Assembly: GCA_005408345.1 (NCBI GenBank)
Contig: SEMN01000869.1
Location: forward strand, 104,883 to 168,882
DNA length: 64,000 nucleotides
From: Macquaria australasica
Lineage: Eukaryota > Chordata > Actinopteri > Centrarchiformes > Percichthyidae
Direction: 5' to 3'
Shown: piece by piece, positions 34,190 through 44,765 of the stretch
Layout: each line of letters starts with the position of its first letter
Numbering within the stretch: position 1 is the stretch's first letter
Translations under genes and position numbers: made by a program
Notes under the pieces: model-generated
Seen by the model: the letters and a program-made list of their open reading frames with translations, nothing else
The model's database searches: none
What the model was told of the DNA's origin: nothing

Positions 34190-36736
34190 TTCAATTCAAT
34201 TCAATTCAGTTTTATTTATATAGCGCCATATCATAACAAAGTTATCTCAGGGCACTTTTTCGAATAGAGCAGGTCTAGACCGACTCTTTATATTTACAGA
34301 GACCCAACAGTTCCCACCATGAGCAAGCACTATGCGACAGTGGCAAGGAAAAACTCCCTTTTAACAGGTAGAAACCTCGAGCAGAACCAGGCTCAAGGTG
34401 GGCGGTCATCTGCCTCGACCGGTTGGGTTGAAGGGGGAAGGGGGGAGCGGGAGAGAGAGAGCAGGAGGAAAGAGAACATACAGCAGCTCAATACAGCATA
34501 GATATGGTAATGGCATTGATGTTAACACCAACAGAAACAACACTAAGAGCAACATTATAATAGCAATACTAATAACAACAGCAACAACAGCAATAGCATC
34601 AGCGGGTGCAGAGCAGGAGCACGGGGGCAGCAGGCGGCAGCAACCACAGACCCAGACTCCACAGCTCCAGAGGCAGAAACACCTGCAGAAAGCAACAGAA
34701 GGGGAGGGAGAGAGAGAGAGAGAGAAAGCACACAACTACGGGAAGAAGTTGAATTAATAACAAGCATGATGTGGATATGAGGGCTGCAGCAGATGGAGGG
34801 GAAGAGGAGGAGAGAGGAGCTCAGTGCATCATAGGAAGTCCCCCGGCAGTCTAGGCCTATAGCAGCATAATTAAGGGGTGGCTCAGGGGTCACCTGAGTC
34901 AGCCCTACTATAAGCTTTATCAAAGAGGAAAGTCTTAAGCCTACTCTTAAATGTGAGGAGGTTGTCCGCCTCCCGTACACAAACTGGGACCTGGTTCCAC
35001 AGGAGAGGAGCTTGATAGCTGAAGGCTCTGGCTCCCATTCTACTTTTAGAGACTCTAGGAACCACAAGGAACCTTGCATTCTGGGAGCGCAGTGCTCTAG
35101 TGGGGTAATAGGGTACTATGAGCTCTTTAAGATATGATGGTGCCTGACCATTTAGGGCTTTGAAGGTGAGGAGAAGGATTTTAAATTCTATTCTGGATTT
35201 TACAGGGAGCCAGTGTAGAGAAGCTAATATTGGAGAAAGATGTTCTCTTTTTCTGGTTCTTGTCAGTAAACGTGCCGCAGCATTCTGAATCAGCTGGAGA
35301 GTCTTAAGGGATTTATTGGGGCAGCCTGATAATAGAGAGTTGCAATAGTCAAGCCTAGACGTAACAAATGCATGGACTAGTTTTTCTGCATCTTTTTGAG
35401 ATAGGATGTGTCTGATTTTTGCAATGTTACGTAAATGAAAAAAGGCAGTTCTTGAAGTTTGTTTCATTTGGGAGTTAAAGGACATATCCTGATCAAAGAT
35501 AACTCCAAGATTCCTTACGGTTTCGCTGGAGGCCAGGGTAATGCCATCTAGAGAAACTATATCTTTAGATAATGTGTTTCGAAGGTGTTCGGGGCCAAGT
35601 ACAATAACTTCGGTTTTAACATCAGAAAATTGCAGGTCATCCAGGTTTTTATGTCCTTAAGGCATGCTTGAAGTTTAGCTAATTGATTGGTTTCATCTGG
35701 CTTGATCGATAAATATAATTGGGTATCATCTGCATAACAATGAAAATTTATGGAGTGCTTCCTAATAATATTGCCCAAAGGAAGCATATACAAGGTAAAT
35801 AGAATTGGTCCAAGCACAGAACCTTGTGGAACTCCGTGACTAACTTTGGCGTGCATAGAGGATTCATCATTAACGTGTACAAACTGATATCGATCTGATA
35901 AATAGGATTGAAACCAGCTTAGTGCAGTACCTTTAATGCCAATTAAATGTTCTAGTCTCTGTAATAGAATGTGATGGTCAATGGTATCGTAACGCAGCAC
36001 TAAGACTCAAGACAAGTACAGAGACAAGTCCTTTGTCTGATGCGGCAATTAGAATATTTGTAACTTTCACCAGTGCTGTTCTGTGCTAAGTGATGCACTC
36101 TAAATCCCAGACTGAAAATCCTCAAACAGCTTATTGTTAGCAGAAAGTCACAATAACTGATTACACTGCTTTCTCAAGGACCTAGAGAAAAGGAGGTTAG
36201 ATATAGGTCTATAATTTGACAAAATCCCTGGATCAAGAGTGGGCTTTTTAAGAAGAGGCTTAATTACAGCTACTTTAAAGGACTGTGGCACATAGCCTTT
36301 AAATAAGGACAGATTGATCATATCTAGTACATAAGTGCTAACTAAGGGTAAAATTTCTTTAAGCAGCCTAGTTGGGACGGGGTCTAAAAGACACGTTGAT
36401 GGCTTAGATGAGGAAATCATGGAAGTTAGTTGATTACGGTTGATGGGAGAAAAGCAGTCTAAATGTACAGGTTTTACAGTTGTTTCTAAGGTTCCTGTGT
36501 TTGAAGATAAGTCAGTACCAACTGAGGGCAGGAGGTGCTGAATTTTTTTTCTAATAGTTAGAATTTTATCTTTAAAGAAGCTCATAAGTCATTACTACTG
36601 AGGTCTATAGGAATACATGGCTCAACAGAGCTGTGACTCTCTGTCAGCCTGGCTACAGTGCTGAACAGAAACCTGGGGTTGTTCTTATTTTCCTCTATTA
36701 ATGATGAGTAGTAAGCTGCTCTGGCATTACGGAGGG
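34190..36736 (-). mobile_element. L2 LINE copy B, 5'-truncated
   Basis: Minus strand. The 3' end lies at 34190 with four TTGAA/TTGAAT units, followed (toward higher coordinates) by the whole 3' UTR (to about 34880), the ORF2 C-terminus, the reverse transcriptase and a stub of the segment upstream. It stops at 36736, inside the linker between endonuclease and RT, by 5' truncation. It lies in intron 2 of the integrase-core gene, in the same orientation, back to back with copy C. Confidence 0.9.
34883..36585 (-). pseudogene. L2 ORF2 (reverse transcriptase part), copy B
   Basis: Minus strand. 36585 down to 36148 encodes the RT N-terminus (SSKPSTCLLDPVPTRLLKEI and VIKPLLKKPTLDPGILSN). 36000 down to 35557 begins YDTIDHHILLQRLEH (motif A damaged at its start), then GVPQGSVLGP and CYADDTQLYLS. 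35485 down to 34883 is a clean 200-codon C-terminal part with ILSQKDAEKLVHAFVTSRLD and WNQVPVCVREADN, ending DSGDP. The RT would copy L2 RNA at a nicked target. Frame breaks occur near 35640, 36000 and 36170, and the endonuclease is absent, so the copy is dead. Confidence 0.9.
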
Positions 36737-36811
36737 CCTACTATGACCAATGTTGAACTTAAATATTGGCATTACATAAGCCTACTATGACCAATGTTGA
36801 ACTTAAATATT
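36737..36811. repeat. 31-bp direct duplication between L2 copies B and C
   Basis: CCTACTATGACCAATGTTGA...AAATATT occurs at 36737-36767 and again, identical, at 36781-36811, separated by GGCATTACATAAG. It sits exactly between the truncated 5' end of copy B and the truncated 3' end of copy C. Confidence 0.85.
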
Positions 36812-37315
36812 ATTTATATTGCGTCATATCATAACAAGGTTATGTCAGGGCACTTTTTAATATAGAGCAGGTCTAGACCGACTCTTTATATTTACAGAGA
36901 CCCAACAGTTCCCACTATGAGGGAAAAACTCCCTTTTAACAGGTAGAAACCTCATGCAGAACCAGGCTCTGGGTGGGTGGTCATCTGCCTTGACCGGTTG
37001 GGTTGAGGGGGTGTGTGGGGGGTGTGGGGTTAGGATTAGAACAAGAGAGAGAGAGCAGGAGGAAAGAGAACATACAGTACTACAGTACAGTTCTACATAG
37101 AAATGTAAAGTAATAGTTGTGGTAATGGTATTGATGTTAATATTAATAAAAATAATACTAATAGCAATATAATAATAGTAATACTAATAATAAGAGCAAT
37201 AACAATAATAGTAGCAGCGACTGCTGAGCAGGAACATGGGGGCAGCAGGTGGCCTGCAACCATAGATCCAGACAACAGCTCCGGAGGCAGAAACACCTGC
37301 AGAAAGCAACAGAAG

Positions 37316-37360
<45 letters not shown>

Positions 37361-37527
37361 GAGAGAAAGCACACAACTACGGGAGAGGGAAGAAGTCGAG
37401 TTAGTAACAAGCATTAATGGGATAAGAGTGTGTACAGATGGAGAGGGAGAGGAGGATAGAGGAGCTCAGTGCATCATAGGAAGTCTTACGGCAGTCTAGG
37501 CCTATAGCAGCATAACTAAGGGGTGGC

Positions 37528-39220
37528 TCAGGGGTCACCTGAGTCAGCCCTACTATAAGCTTTATCAAAGAGGAAAGTCTTAAGCCTACTCTTAAATGTG
37601 AGGAGGGTGTCTGCCTCCCGTACACAAACTGGAAGCTGGTTCCACAGGAGAGGAGCTTGATAGCTGAAGGCTCTGGCTCCCATTCTATTTTGAGAGACTC
37701 TAGGAACCACAAGGAACCCTGCATTCTGAGAGCGCAGTGCTCTAGTGGGGTAATAGGGTACTATGAGCTCTCTAAGATATGATGGTGCCTGACCATTAAG
37801 GGCTTTGAAGGTGAGGAGAAGGATTTTAAATTCTATTCTGGATTTTACAGGGAGCCAGTGTAGAGAAGCTAATATTGGAGAAATATGATCTCTTTTCCTG
37901 GTCCTTGTCAGTAAACGTGCCGCAGCATTCTGGATCAGCTGGAGAGTCTTAAGGGACTTATTGGGGCAGCCTGATAATAGAGAGTTGCAATAATCTAGCC
38001 TAGACGTAACAAATGCATCCTAGTTATTATGCATCTTTTTGAGACAGGATGTGCCTGATTTTTGCACTGTTACGTAAGTGAAAAAAGGCAGTCCTTGAAG
38101 TTTGTTTTATGTGGGAGTTTAAGGACATATCCTGATCAAAGATAACTCCAAGATTTCTTACGTTGGCGCTGGAGGCCAGGGCAATGCCATCTAGAGAAAC
38201 TATATCTTTAGATAATGTGCTTCGAAGGTGTTCAGGGCCAAGTACAATAACTTCGGTTTTGTCTGAGTTTAACATCAGAAAATTGCAGGTCATCCAGGTT
38301 TTTATGTCCTTAAGGCATGCTTGAAGTTTAGCTAATTGATTGGTTTCATCTGACTTGATTGATAAATATAATTGGGTATCATCTGCATAACAATTAAACT
38401 TTATGGAGTGCTTCCTAATAATATTGCCTAAAGGAAGCATATACAGTATAAGGTGAATAGAATTGGTCCAAGCACAGAACCTTGTGGAACTCCGTGACTA
38501 ACTTTGGCATGCATGGAGGATTCATCATTAACATGTACAAACTGATATAGATCTGATAAATAGGATTTAACCAGCTTAGTGCGGTGCCTTTAATGCCAAT
38601 TAAATGTTCTAGTCTCTGTAATAGAATGTGATGGTCAATGGTATCGAATGTGGCACTAAGATATAACAAGACAAGTACAGAGACAAATCCTTTGTCTGAT
38701 GCAATTAGAAGGTCATTTGTAACTTTCACCAGTGCTGTCTCTCTGCTATGATGCACTCTAAATCCTGAAAATCCTCAAATAGCTTATTGTTGTGTAGAAA
38801 GTCACACAACTGATTGGCGACTGCTTTCTCAAGGATATTAGAGAGAAAAGGATATATACTGTAGGTCTATAGTTTGACAAAACCCCTCGATCAAGAGTGG
38901 GCTTTTTAAGAAGAGGTTTAATTACAGCTACTTTAAAGGACTGTGGCACATAGCCTTTTAATAAGGACAGATTGATCATATCTAGTAAAGAAGTGCTAAC
39001 TAAGGGTAAAACTTCTTTAAGCAGCCTAGTTGGGACATGTTGAAGAAATCATTGAAGTTAGTTGATTAAGCTTGATGGGAGAAAAGCAGTCTAAATGTAC
39101 ATCAGGTTTCACAGTTGTTTCTAAGGTTCCTGTGTTTGAAGATAAGTCAGTACTGGGTAAGGGCAGGAGGTGCTGAATTTTGTCTCTAATAGTTAGAATT
39201 TTATCATTAAAGAAGCTCAT
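37528..39220 (-). pseudogene. L2 ORF2 reverse transcriptase, copy C
   Basis: Minus strand, degraded. 39220-39026: MSFFNDKILTIRDKIQHLLP. 38979-38758: INLSLLKGYVPQSFKVAVIK. 38756-38415: HHSRETALVKVTNDLLIASD and YLSATFDTIDHHILL (motif A with D-L-S changed to Y-L-S). 38440-38027: CYADDTQLYLSIKSDE and the rest to SQKDA. 37710-37528: WNQLPVCVREADTLLTF to the DSGDP end. At least six frame breaks. Confidence 0.85.
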
Positions 39221-39718
39221 GAAGTCATTACTACTGAGATCTATAGGAATACATGGCTCAACAGAGCTATGACTCTCTGCCAGCCTGCTTACAGTGCTGA
39301 ACAGAAACCTGGGGTTGTTCTTATTTTCCTCTATTAATGATGAGTAGTAGGCTGCTCTAGCATTACGGAGGTCCTTCCTATAGTTTTTAAGACTATCTTG
39401 CCAGGCTAAATGTGATTCTTCCAGATTGGGGGAATGCCATTTCCTTTCAAGTTTTCGCGATGTTTGCTAATTTGCGGGTTTGCGGGTTATACCATGGAGC
39501 TAACCTCCTCTGTTTTATTATCTTCTTTTTTAGAGGGGCGATAGAGTCGAGTGTCATTCCCAGTGAACCTACAGCACTATCAACAAGATGATCAATTTGG
39601 GAGGGAATAAAGTTAGCATAGGAGTCATCCGTTCATATTGAGTCATATTGAGACATGGCATTGAATTAAATGCAGATGGAATCACTTCCTTGAATTTAGC
39701 TACAGCATTATCAGACAT

Positions 39719-39973
39719 CTAGTAGGAATGGTTGCCTAATGTAGTCCAGTAATAGGAGTCGAAGATGGCTGCAACTCCACCTCCTCGGCCTGTGCCTCGA
39801 GGAATGTTTGTATTAATGTGACTGGGGGGAGTGGATTGATTTAGGCTAACGTATTCATCTTGACACAGCCAGGTTTCAGTAAGACAAAATAAATCAATAT
39901 TATAATCTGATATTAGATTGTTTACTAGTACAGCTTTAGATGACAGAGATCTGATGAGATCTGAAGAGTCCAC
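39719..39973 (-). pseudogene. L2 endonuclease N-terminal fragment, copy C
   Basis: Minus strand. It holds LSSKAVLVNNLISDYNIDLF, CLTETWL (catalytic Glu of the APE fold) and GRGGGVAAIFDS, then jumps directly to YYWTTLGNHSY, which belongs about 430 bp further on in copy F. The deletion removes the GDFN and SDH boxes, so the nuclease is inactive. Confidence 0.85.
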
Positions 39974-40321
39974 ATTTAATTCTCCTATTTTGTTGTACTG
40001 TTGCAGTAGTGGTTTTACTTTTTATTAGGTTTTTATGTATAACTCCCCCTGTGTTTACTTTTGATTTAATTAATTTAAGTGGTCGGGGGCAGACACCCTC
40101 TCTATGGAGTTTAGGGTGGGTAACTGTGGAAGCGCAGAGAAGCGTGTAGGACTGCAACTCTGCTTCTTGGTCTCAACTCTGAGCTGTCATGGCTTAGGGC
40201 CACTAATAAACTCGGTGGTGAACCGTGGGCTTTGGTTTAGGGCTATGCTTCTTTCGGACACTCCCTTGCTTCCCGGTTGCTCGTGAGTTGCTGGGAGACG
40301 GCTAGCAGAAGCTACCTTTGG

Positions 40322-40594
40322 TCAGCTTGTACTGGCTAGGGTCTGGCTAGCTACAGCTGACTGACTTTCCATGGTGCGAAGCCGCGATTCTAACTCACTG
40401 AGCCTCACCTCCAACACAGTGAATAAACTACATTTGTTACACGTACCATTATCGCTAAAGGAGGCAGAGGAGTAACTAAACATTTGACACACGGAGCAAG
40501 AGAGAGCAGGAGAGGAGAGGGGGAGAGAGAAACCATCATTAACTGAGCTAAAAGCTAAACTACAGTAGCAAGCAACTAAATAGCGTGTAAACAA
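40322..40594 (-). pseudogene. L2 ORF1 N-terminal part, copy C
   Basis: Minus strand, starting MFTRYLVACYCSLAFSS. The middle carries CNKC and heptad-spaced leucines (FTVLEVRLSELESRLRTMES), which suggests a small metal-binding turn followed by a coiled coil that could trimerise the RNA-binding protein. It ends early (TLASTS, stop). At about 40205-40215 (minus) the ORF1 end TEFISGPKP appears, the same tail as in copy F at 59738, so the central part of ORF1 is deleted here. The ATG choice is tentative: leader sequence is also open upstream. Confidence 0.65.
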
Positions 40595-40795
40595 CTGTGG
40601 GATTGGCGGAAAGTCGCTAACAGGAGAGAGCTATGAGTGCTTAAACAGAACTAGTGTACACTCAAATGTATAGCGGGTAATTAGGCGCTATAGTGAAGAA
40701 AAAAACAAAATTAACTGGGTTTTAGCTAGAACAGCAAAATATGCTACCAGTAACACAGAAGCATCGGCAACTGGAAATGAGACAATACGTTTACC

Positions 40796-41279
40796 TCAGC
40801 ATGTCAGCTTCCAGGATCAGGTCAGACCAATCACCTCAAGGCCTCAATATTAACCAGAAATAATTCTATCAGTGTTTCTTTAATGAAGTAATTCTAGACT
40901 TGCTTCAATTTGCCAACACCCATTCTGCACTGAGAAAAACTACAGTGACACCAAGGGATTTGACAAACAACATACCGTAGTCAACATAGGATAAGCTGGG
41001 AATGGTAAGGGGTTGGACTAATATGCACTTATGGTTTAGTAACACAACCAACGCACAATATGCTGTATAATGACACCACTGGTGTGTCAACACATGCAAC
41101 AGCAGAACAATAATTCTTCCTCTGAAACATGCCTTCTGAATGGCTCAACAGAACTTGACATGGCTAGTCAATTAAAATTAGCTAGCTGGATGCACTGGAT
41201 GGGTTTCCTTTTTTGAGCTACGTTACTCGTTACTTAGGGTAACATAAACTTTATCTAGCTATATCACAACTTCACTTAC
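40796..41279. other. Remainder of intron 2 of the integrase-core gene
   Basis: Unique-looking AT-rich sequence between the end of L2 copy C and exon 2. No feature seen. Confidence 0.45.
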
Positions 41280-41345
41280 TGATCTCAGTGATGTCATGCT
41301 GGTGGCAAAGCTGGAAGTGTCTGTGGGCACCACTGGTGTGGAGAC
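41280..41345 (-). CDS. Integrase-core gene, exon 2
   Basis: 66 nt on the minus strand between an acceptor (GGCTTGTTTCAG) and a donor (AGATCA followed by GTAAGT). It encodes VSTPVVPTDTSSFATSMTSL and RS, phase 0 on both sides, and so joins exon 1 and exon 3 without a shift. Low-complexity Ser/Thr linker, no motif. Confidence 0.6.
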
Positions 41346-41680
41346 CTGAAACAAGCCCACATTTTATACGTCAAATACGGCGGCAATGCCCCTTGATGTA
41401 GCGAGTGATTGCGCTAACTATCTGGGAAAGTTAGCCACATATTAACTACAGCATAGGCTTCATAGAGTGGTCACTTTTATTACAGGTAACCACTAACTAG
41501 GTTATGGGTAACTTAGGTTACCTTTCTGAATCATTGCTACAGAAAGTCCTTACAGTTGATCACAAAACCTTAGCTAGCATCCGAGTCACACTGACAAATG
41601 TTACCTAGCTAGGTAGGCTAGCTAACAGTAAATCCCTCCAGAATGCATTAAGAAGTTAAAATTAAAACTACTTAACTTAC

Positions 41681-41785
41681 CGTTAATGGTGTGGACGGTA
41701 CCGGTGGAACGACGCCTTGGAGTGCAGTCCGCACACCTGCCATTACAGCATGTTCAATCTCTCCTAATTGGAGAGAACCGGCCAT
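41681..41785 (-). CDS. Integrase-core gene, exon 1 with start codon
   Basis: 105 nt on the minus strand, ATG at 41783-41785 and a strong donor (CCATTAACG followed by GTAAGT). It encodes MAGSLQLGEIEHAVMAGVRT and ALQGVVPPVPSTPLT, phase 0 at the end. Exons 1-3 give about 391 codons, counting the TGA in exon 3. Intron 1 is 335 bp. Intron 2 is 7.2 kb and is mostly L2 copies B and C. Linking these exons to the integrase exon rests on strand, order and three matching phases; no transcript was available. Confidence 0.55.
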
Positions 41786-42837
41786 GTCAGGGTCCTTTCA
41801 CCCACTTTCACCTTGTTTCACCTACTGATCCACGGTCAGTGGTGTGGGCGGGGCTGTGCGCACTGTTTGAGGCTAGCCTACTGCAAGGAGCATGGGCTAT
41901 TTACACATTTTCTAAATATTTAGCTTTACATTCTGCGACCCATTTAGATTTAGATTTAATATTTAGATTTAGATTTAATATTTACATTTAACATTTAGAT
42001 TTAGATATAACATTTAGATTTAGATTTAATATTTAGATTTAACATTCACCGGACACTGTGTGAGTGTGTGTGTGTGTGTGTGTGGGCGGGGGGGACACCC
42101 AGTGCACTTTGCAATCAGGGTCCTGTGGCAATACTCCGAGAGTGCGCCGCCTGGTAGATCAGTGCGTCACCTACAGAAATTGACCGAAACTTGAAAAATC
42201 ATATCTTATATCATATAAAATATCATATATCCCATATTTTTAGGGCTGCCAGGGCACCCCCCCCCAGGGAAGATTTGTGCGTGTCCAAAAAGGGGAACTC
42301 GGCCCCATGTTAGGTCCTTGCCAGTGGACAAAAATATTTTTCAGTTCTCTAAGGGGGGTTACATCCTTGCTGTGACAACAAACATACTAAAGATCACAAA
42401 CATACTCCCAGACTCCTGGGAGATGAAGACTCTGGTTAGATGTTCTGACAGTCCAGCCACATAAGGGAGTCCCACTGGGATGCGGCTTCCTGTTGAGTGT
42501 CTGTCCTGGTCCTACCTCAGGATGGAATTATCATCCATTGGCCCAGAGTGCCCCAGGACATGCTGCGGATTAATGCTCCAGAAAAAGCTGGTAAGTGGAA
42601 CGTGAGTTAAGATTATTTTTGGAAACTACTATTTTCGTGGTCACGCTGTTAAATACTTTGAGTATATTTATAGTAAGTGTTCGTTAAGTTTGCTAATTAT
42701 TATTTAGTTTCTCCTCCTCTGTGCCTGTAACCCATTGATGAGGGTGTGCCATGAATGAGGATGTTTCAATACTTTAAAAGCATCTGAGAAGACAAGGACA
42801 GGGGAGCTTGAATAAAAACAGAGCAAGCCATTGCGAG
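41786..42837. other. Upstream flank of the integrase-core gene; simple repeats
   Basis: It contains a TTTAGATTTAGATTTAATAT-type minisatellite at 41943-42045 and a (TG)n tract at about 42061-42083. The rest (42090-42700) has no recognisable gene. AAAGCTGGTAAGTGGAACGT at about 42583-42602 resembles GAAGCTAGTAAGTGGACCTT at 46737-46756, a short shared repeat. Confidence 0.45.
41943..42045. repeat. TTTAGAT-based minisatellite
   Basis: Irregular head-to-tail copies of (A)TTTAGATTTAGATTTAATA, with degenerate units near the end. Confidence 0.85.
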
Positions 42838-42970
42838 CAGCGCTCGGACAGTTTGGTATTTTCATGACCTTGAAACTCTCTTTTGGTGCCCAGCACCAGA
42901 GTGCACGGTGGGAGGAGAGGAACAAACAGGAGGGAGGTTTACTCAGAAGAAGCAGCACAAGCAGCATTTT
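42838..42970. repeat. Dispersed repeat, copy 2 (partner at 29770-29935)
   Basis: Same order of boxes as copy 1: TTTGGTATTTTC, TGACCTTGAAACTC, TTTTGGTGCCCA, then the AACAAACAGGAGGGAGG block. The open frame at 42883-43200 runs partly over it and is not supported as a gene. Confidence 0.6.
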
Positions 42971-43248
42971 GGTGGACACTGGATCTCAGACTTTGTGCTA
43001 AGAATAGACGTCTCAGTGAATTATTTTCTTCTTTTACTGTGCATTCACTCTTGATGTTATTTTTCACCGCTACTCTATTCACAGTTATATGCAAGGCAGT
43101 TCACCACCACAATGTCTTAACAGATTCAGAAAAAGTTTGCTTAGATGCTGTGGTGACTCAGCTAACACAACTCAAGCCAAAATGTACTTCAGGGAAATAA
43201 ATGGCTGACGTTCTCACTCTGCCCGTGACCCTCTGTACACTTATTACA

Positions 43249-43268
43249 TATATATATATATATATATG
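43249..43268. repeat. (AT)n tract
   Basis: About ten AT units, followed at 43291-43300 by a C-run. Confidence 0.9.
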
Positions 43269-44149
43269 TAATGATCTACTCTGACCTCATACCCCCCCCC
43301 CCACCCCATTACACTGCCTAAAATCGCATATGTTGAAGACAAAATGTTATCTCATCTAAGCCCTTATTTCCCCACCATCTTAACACAAATTGACGCCCTT
43401 GGAAACTGTTAAATGTAGGTATTTAAAATTTGCTAGTAAAAAAGCCATGACGAAAAAATGGTTAGGTCAAGCACCGCCCACATTAACAGATTGGTTTAAT
43501 GTAATGCTTGACATTTTTGTAATGGAAAAATGTACATTTGCTTTGAGACTCAAGACTGACTTATTTGAGACATGTTGGAAAGGATGGATTGAGTTGTTTG
43601 TTTGTTTTGTTGGTTTCATTGTTTTGTTTGGTATTAAAAACAAGTGCATAATGTAAGATGTTTTCTACCTGACATTCTATTCAAATAAAAAGAAAATATA
43701 TTTAAAAAAAAGAAAGATGGTAACAATACTTTTCCAACTTTTTTCTTACAATACACTGTGCCTGTGTGCAGGAAATAGGAGCACAATAACTATCATCAAC
43801 CAAACACAAACTATTAAACCGCCTGAGATTCTCAAAACGATTGCAGATTTCAAAGTTTATTGTCCATCCAAAACCCTGGTTTCTGCAGCGGAAACAAGAC
43901 ATAATTCAAAATGAATAACACAAAGTAAATACTAGTCAACTAATCAAACAATTACCAGCTGGACTGAATTGCAATAAATAACTAACTCAAAATATTACAG
44001 CAAACTAAAAGGAAATGCAAATAAATACAGACTAGAAAAATTGCATTTCCTGGAGAAAATGCGTGTGAATGCTGACAGCTGAAATGAATGTGCAAAACGC
44101 CGCTGAAAATGAAAAAATGTAAAATGAATAGCTAGAACTGGAAGCTGAA
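43269..44149. other. No supported gene
   Basis: Frames at 43390-43656 (88 codons, hydrophobic end) and 43717-43914 have no recognisable domain and lie in AT-rich DNA. Confidence 0.35.
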
Positions 44150-44633
44150 CTGTATTACCTAAAGAAGCTATGAGCTGAAATACATTGCTAGAAAAGGTGG
44201 AAGCAAAGCTGTAATATTAGTAGTAGTAGTAGTAGTAGTAGTACAGGCTGAAGTTGTGGTAGTAGCAGTAGTACTAGTAAAGGCTGAAATAGTAAAAATC
44301 CCCACAAAGCAGTTTGTTTGTGTGTGTTAGTATCTATATGTGTTAGTGTATTAATGTATGTGAACTGTATTACCTAAAGAAGCTATGAGCTGAAATATAT
44401 TGCTAGAAAAGCTGGAAGCAAAGCTGTAATATTAATGGTTGTTGCTTTTATAGTAAGAAATTGTTGAAAAAAGCACAATATTGTAAGTAGAAATGGTGGA
44501 AAAAACATTTGAATAGAAGTATAAATGTCCTGAAAGAGCAGGTTTTAACAGATGAATGTTTTCCATTGCTTAAAACATGCAAAAGTCCCCACAAAACAGT
44601 CTGTTTGTGTGTGTTAGTGTCTTAATGTATGTG
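44150..44633. repeat. Tandem repeat, two long units (about 210 and 270 bp)
   Basis: Each unit begins AACTGTATTACCTAAAGAAG (about 44150 and 44362), has GGAAGCAAAGCTGTAATATTA in the middle, and ends with TCCCCACAAAnCAGT and TTTGTTTGTGTGTGTTAGT (about 44298 and 44586). Unit 1 contains an (AGT)n tract at 44217-44243. The middle parts differ between units. Confidence 0.75.
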
Positions 44634-44689
44634 TGCTGTGCGTCACGTTCTGCTCAGTCGTTTTATTTTTTGCACCCCTTCGCCGTGCT

Positions 44690-44765
44690 GCTCAGTCAGG
44701 ATTCGAACCGGGAGCCACTGCGTGAAAGTCCGCCGCATGAAGCAGTAAGCTACATTAGCGGGAGA
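44690..44765 (-). ncRNA. tRNA-like sequence (SINE head or tRNA pseudogene)
   Basis: On the minus strand GGTTCGAATCC (a perfect RNA polymerase III B box, about 44701-44711) is preceded by GTAGCTTACTGCTTCATGCG, an A-box-like stretch. T-arm pairing is poor and no clean cloverleaf closes, so it is not a functional tRNA. Confidence 0.35.

Larger units (their letters stand above)
36812..40795 (-). mobile_element. L2 LINE copy C, near full span but with internal deletions
   Basis: Minus strand. From low to high coordinates: 3' UTR without the terminal TGAAT repeats (36812-37495), ORF2 C-terminus (ending DSGDP at 37528), RT in pieces (38027-38979), linker (39230-39650), endonuclease N-terminus only (39719-39973), ORF1 remains (40190-40594) and probable 5' UTR (to about 40795, where similarity cannot be checked further). 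It is the only copy here keeping the ORF1 start and 5' leader at length. The upper limit is an estimate. Confidence 0.8.
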
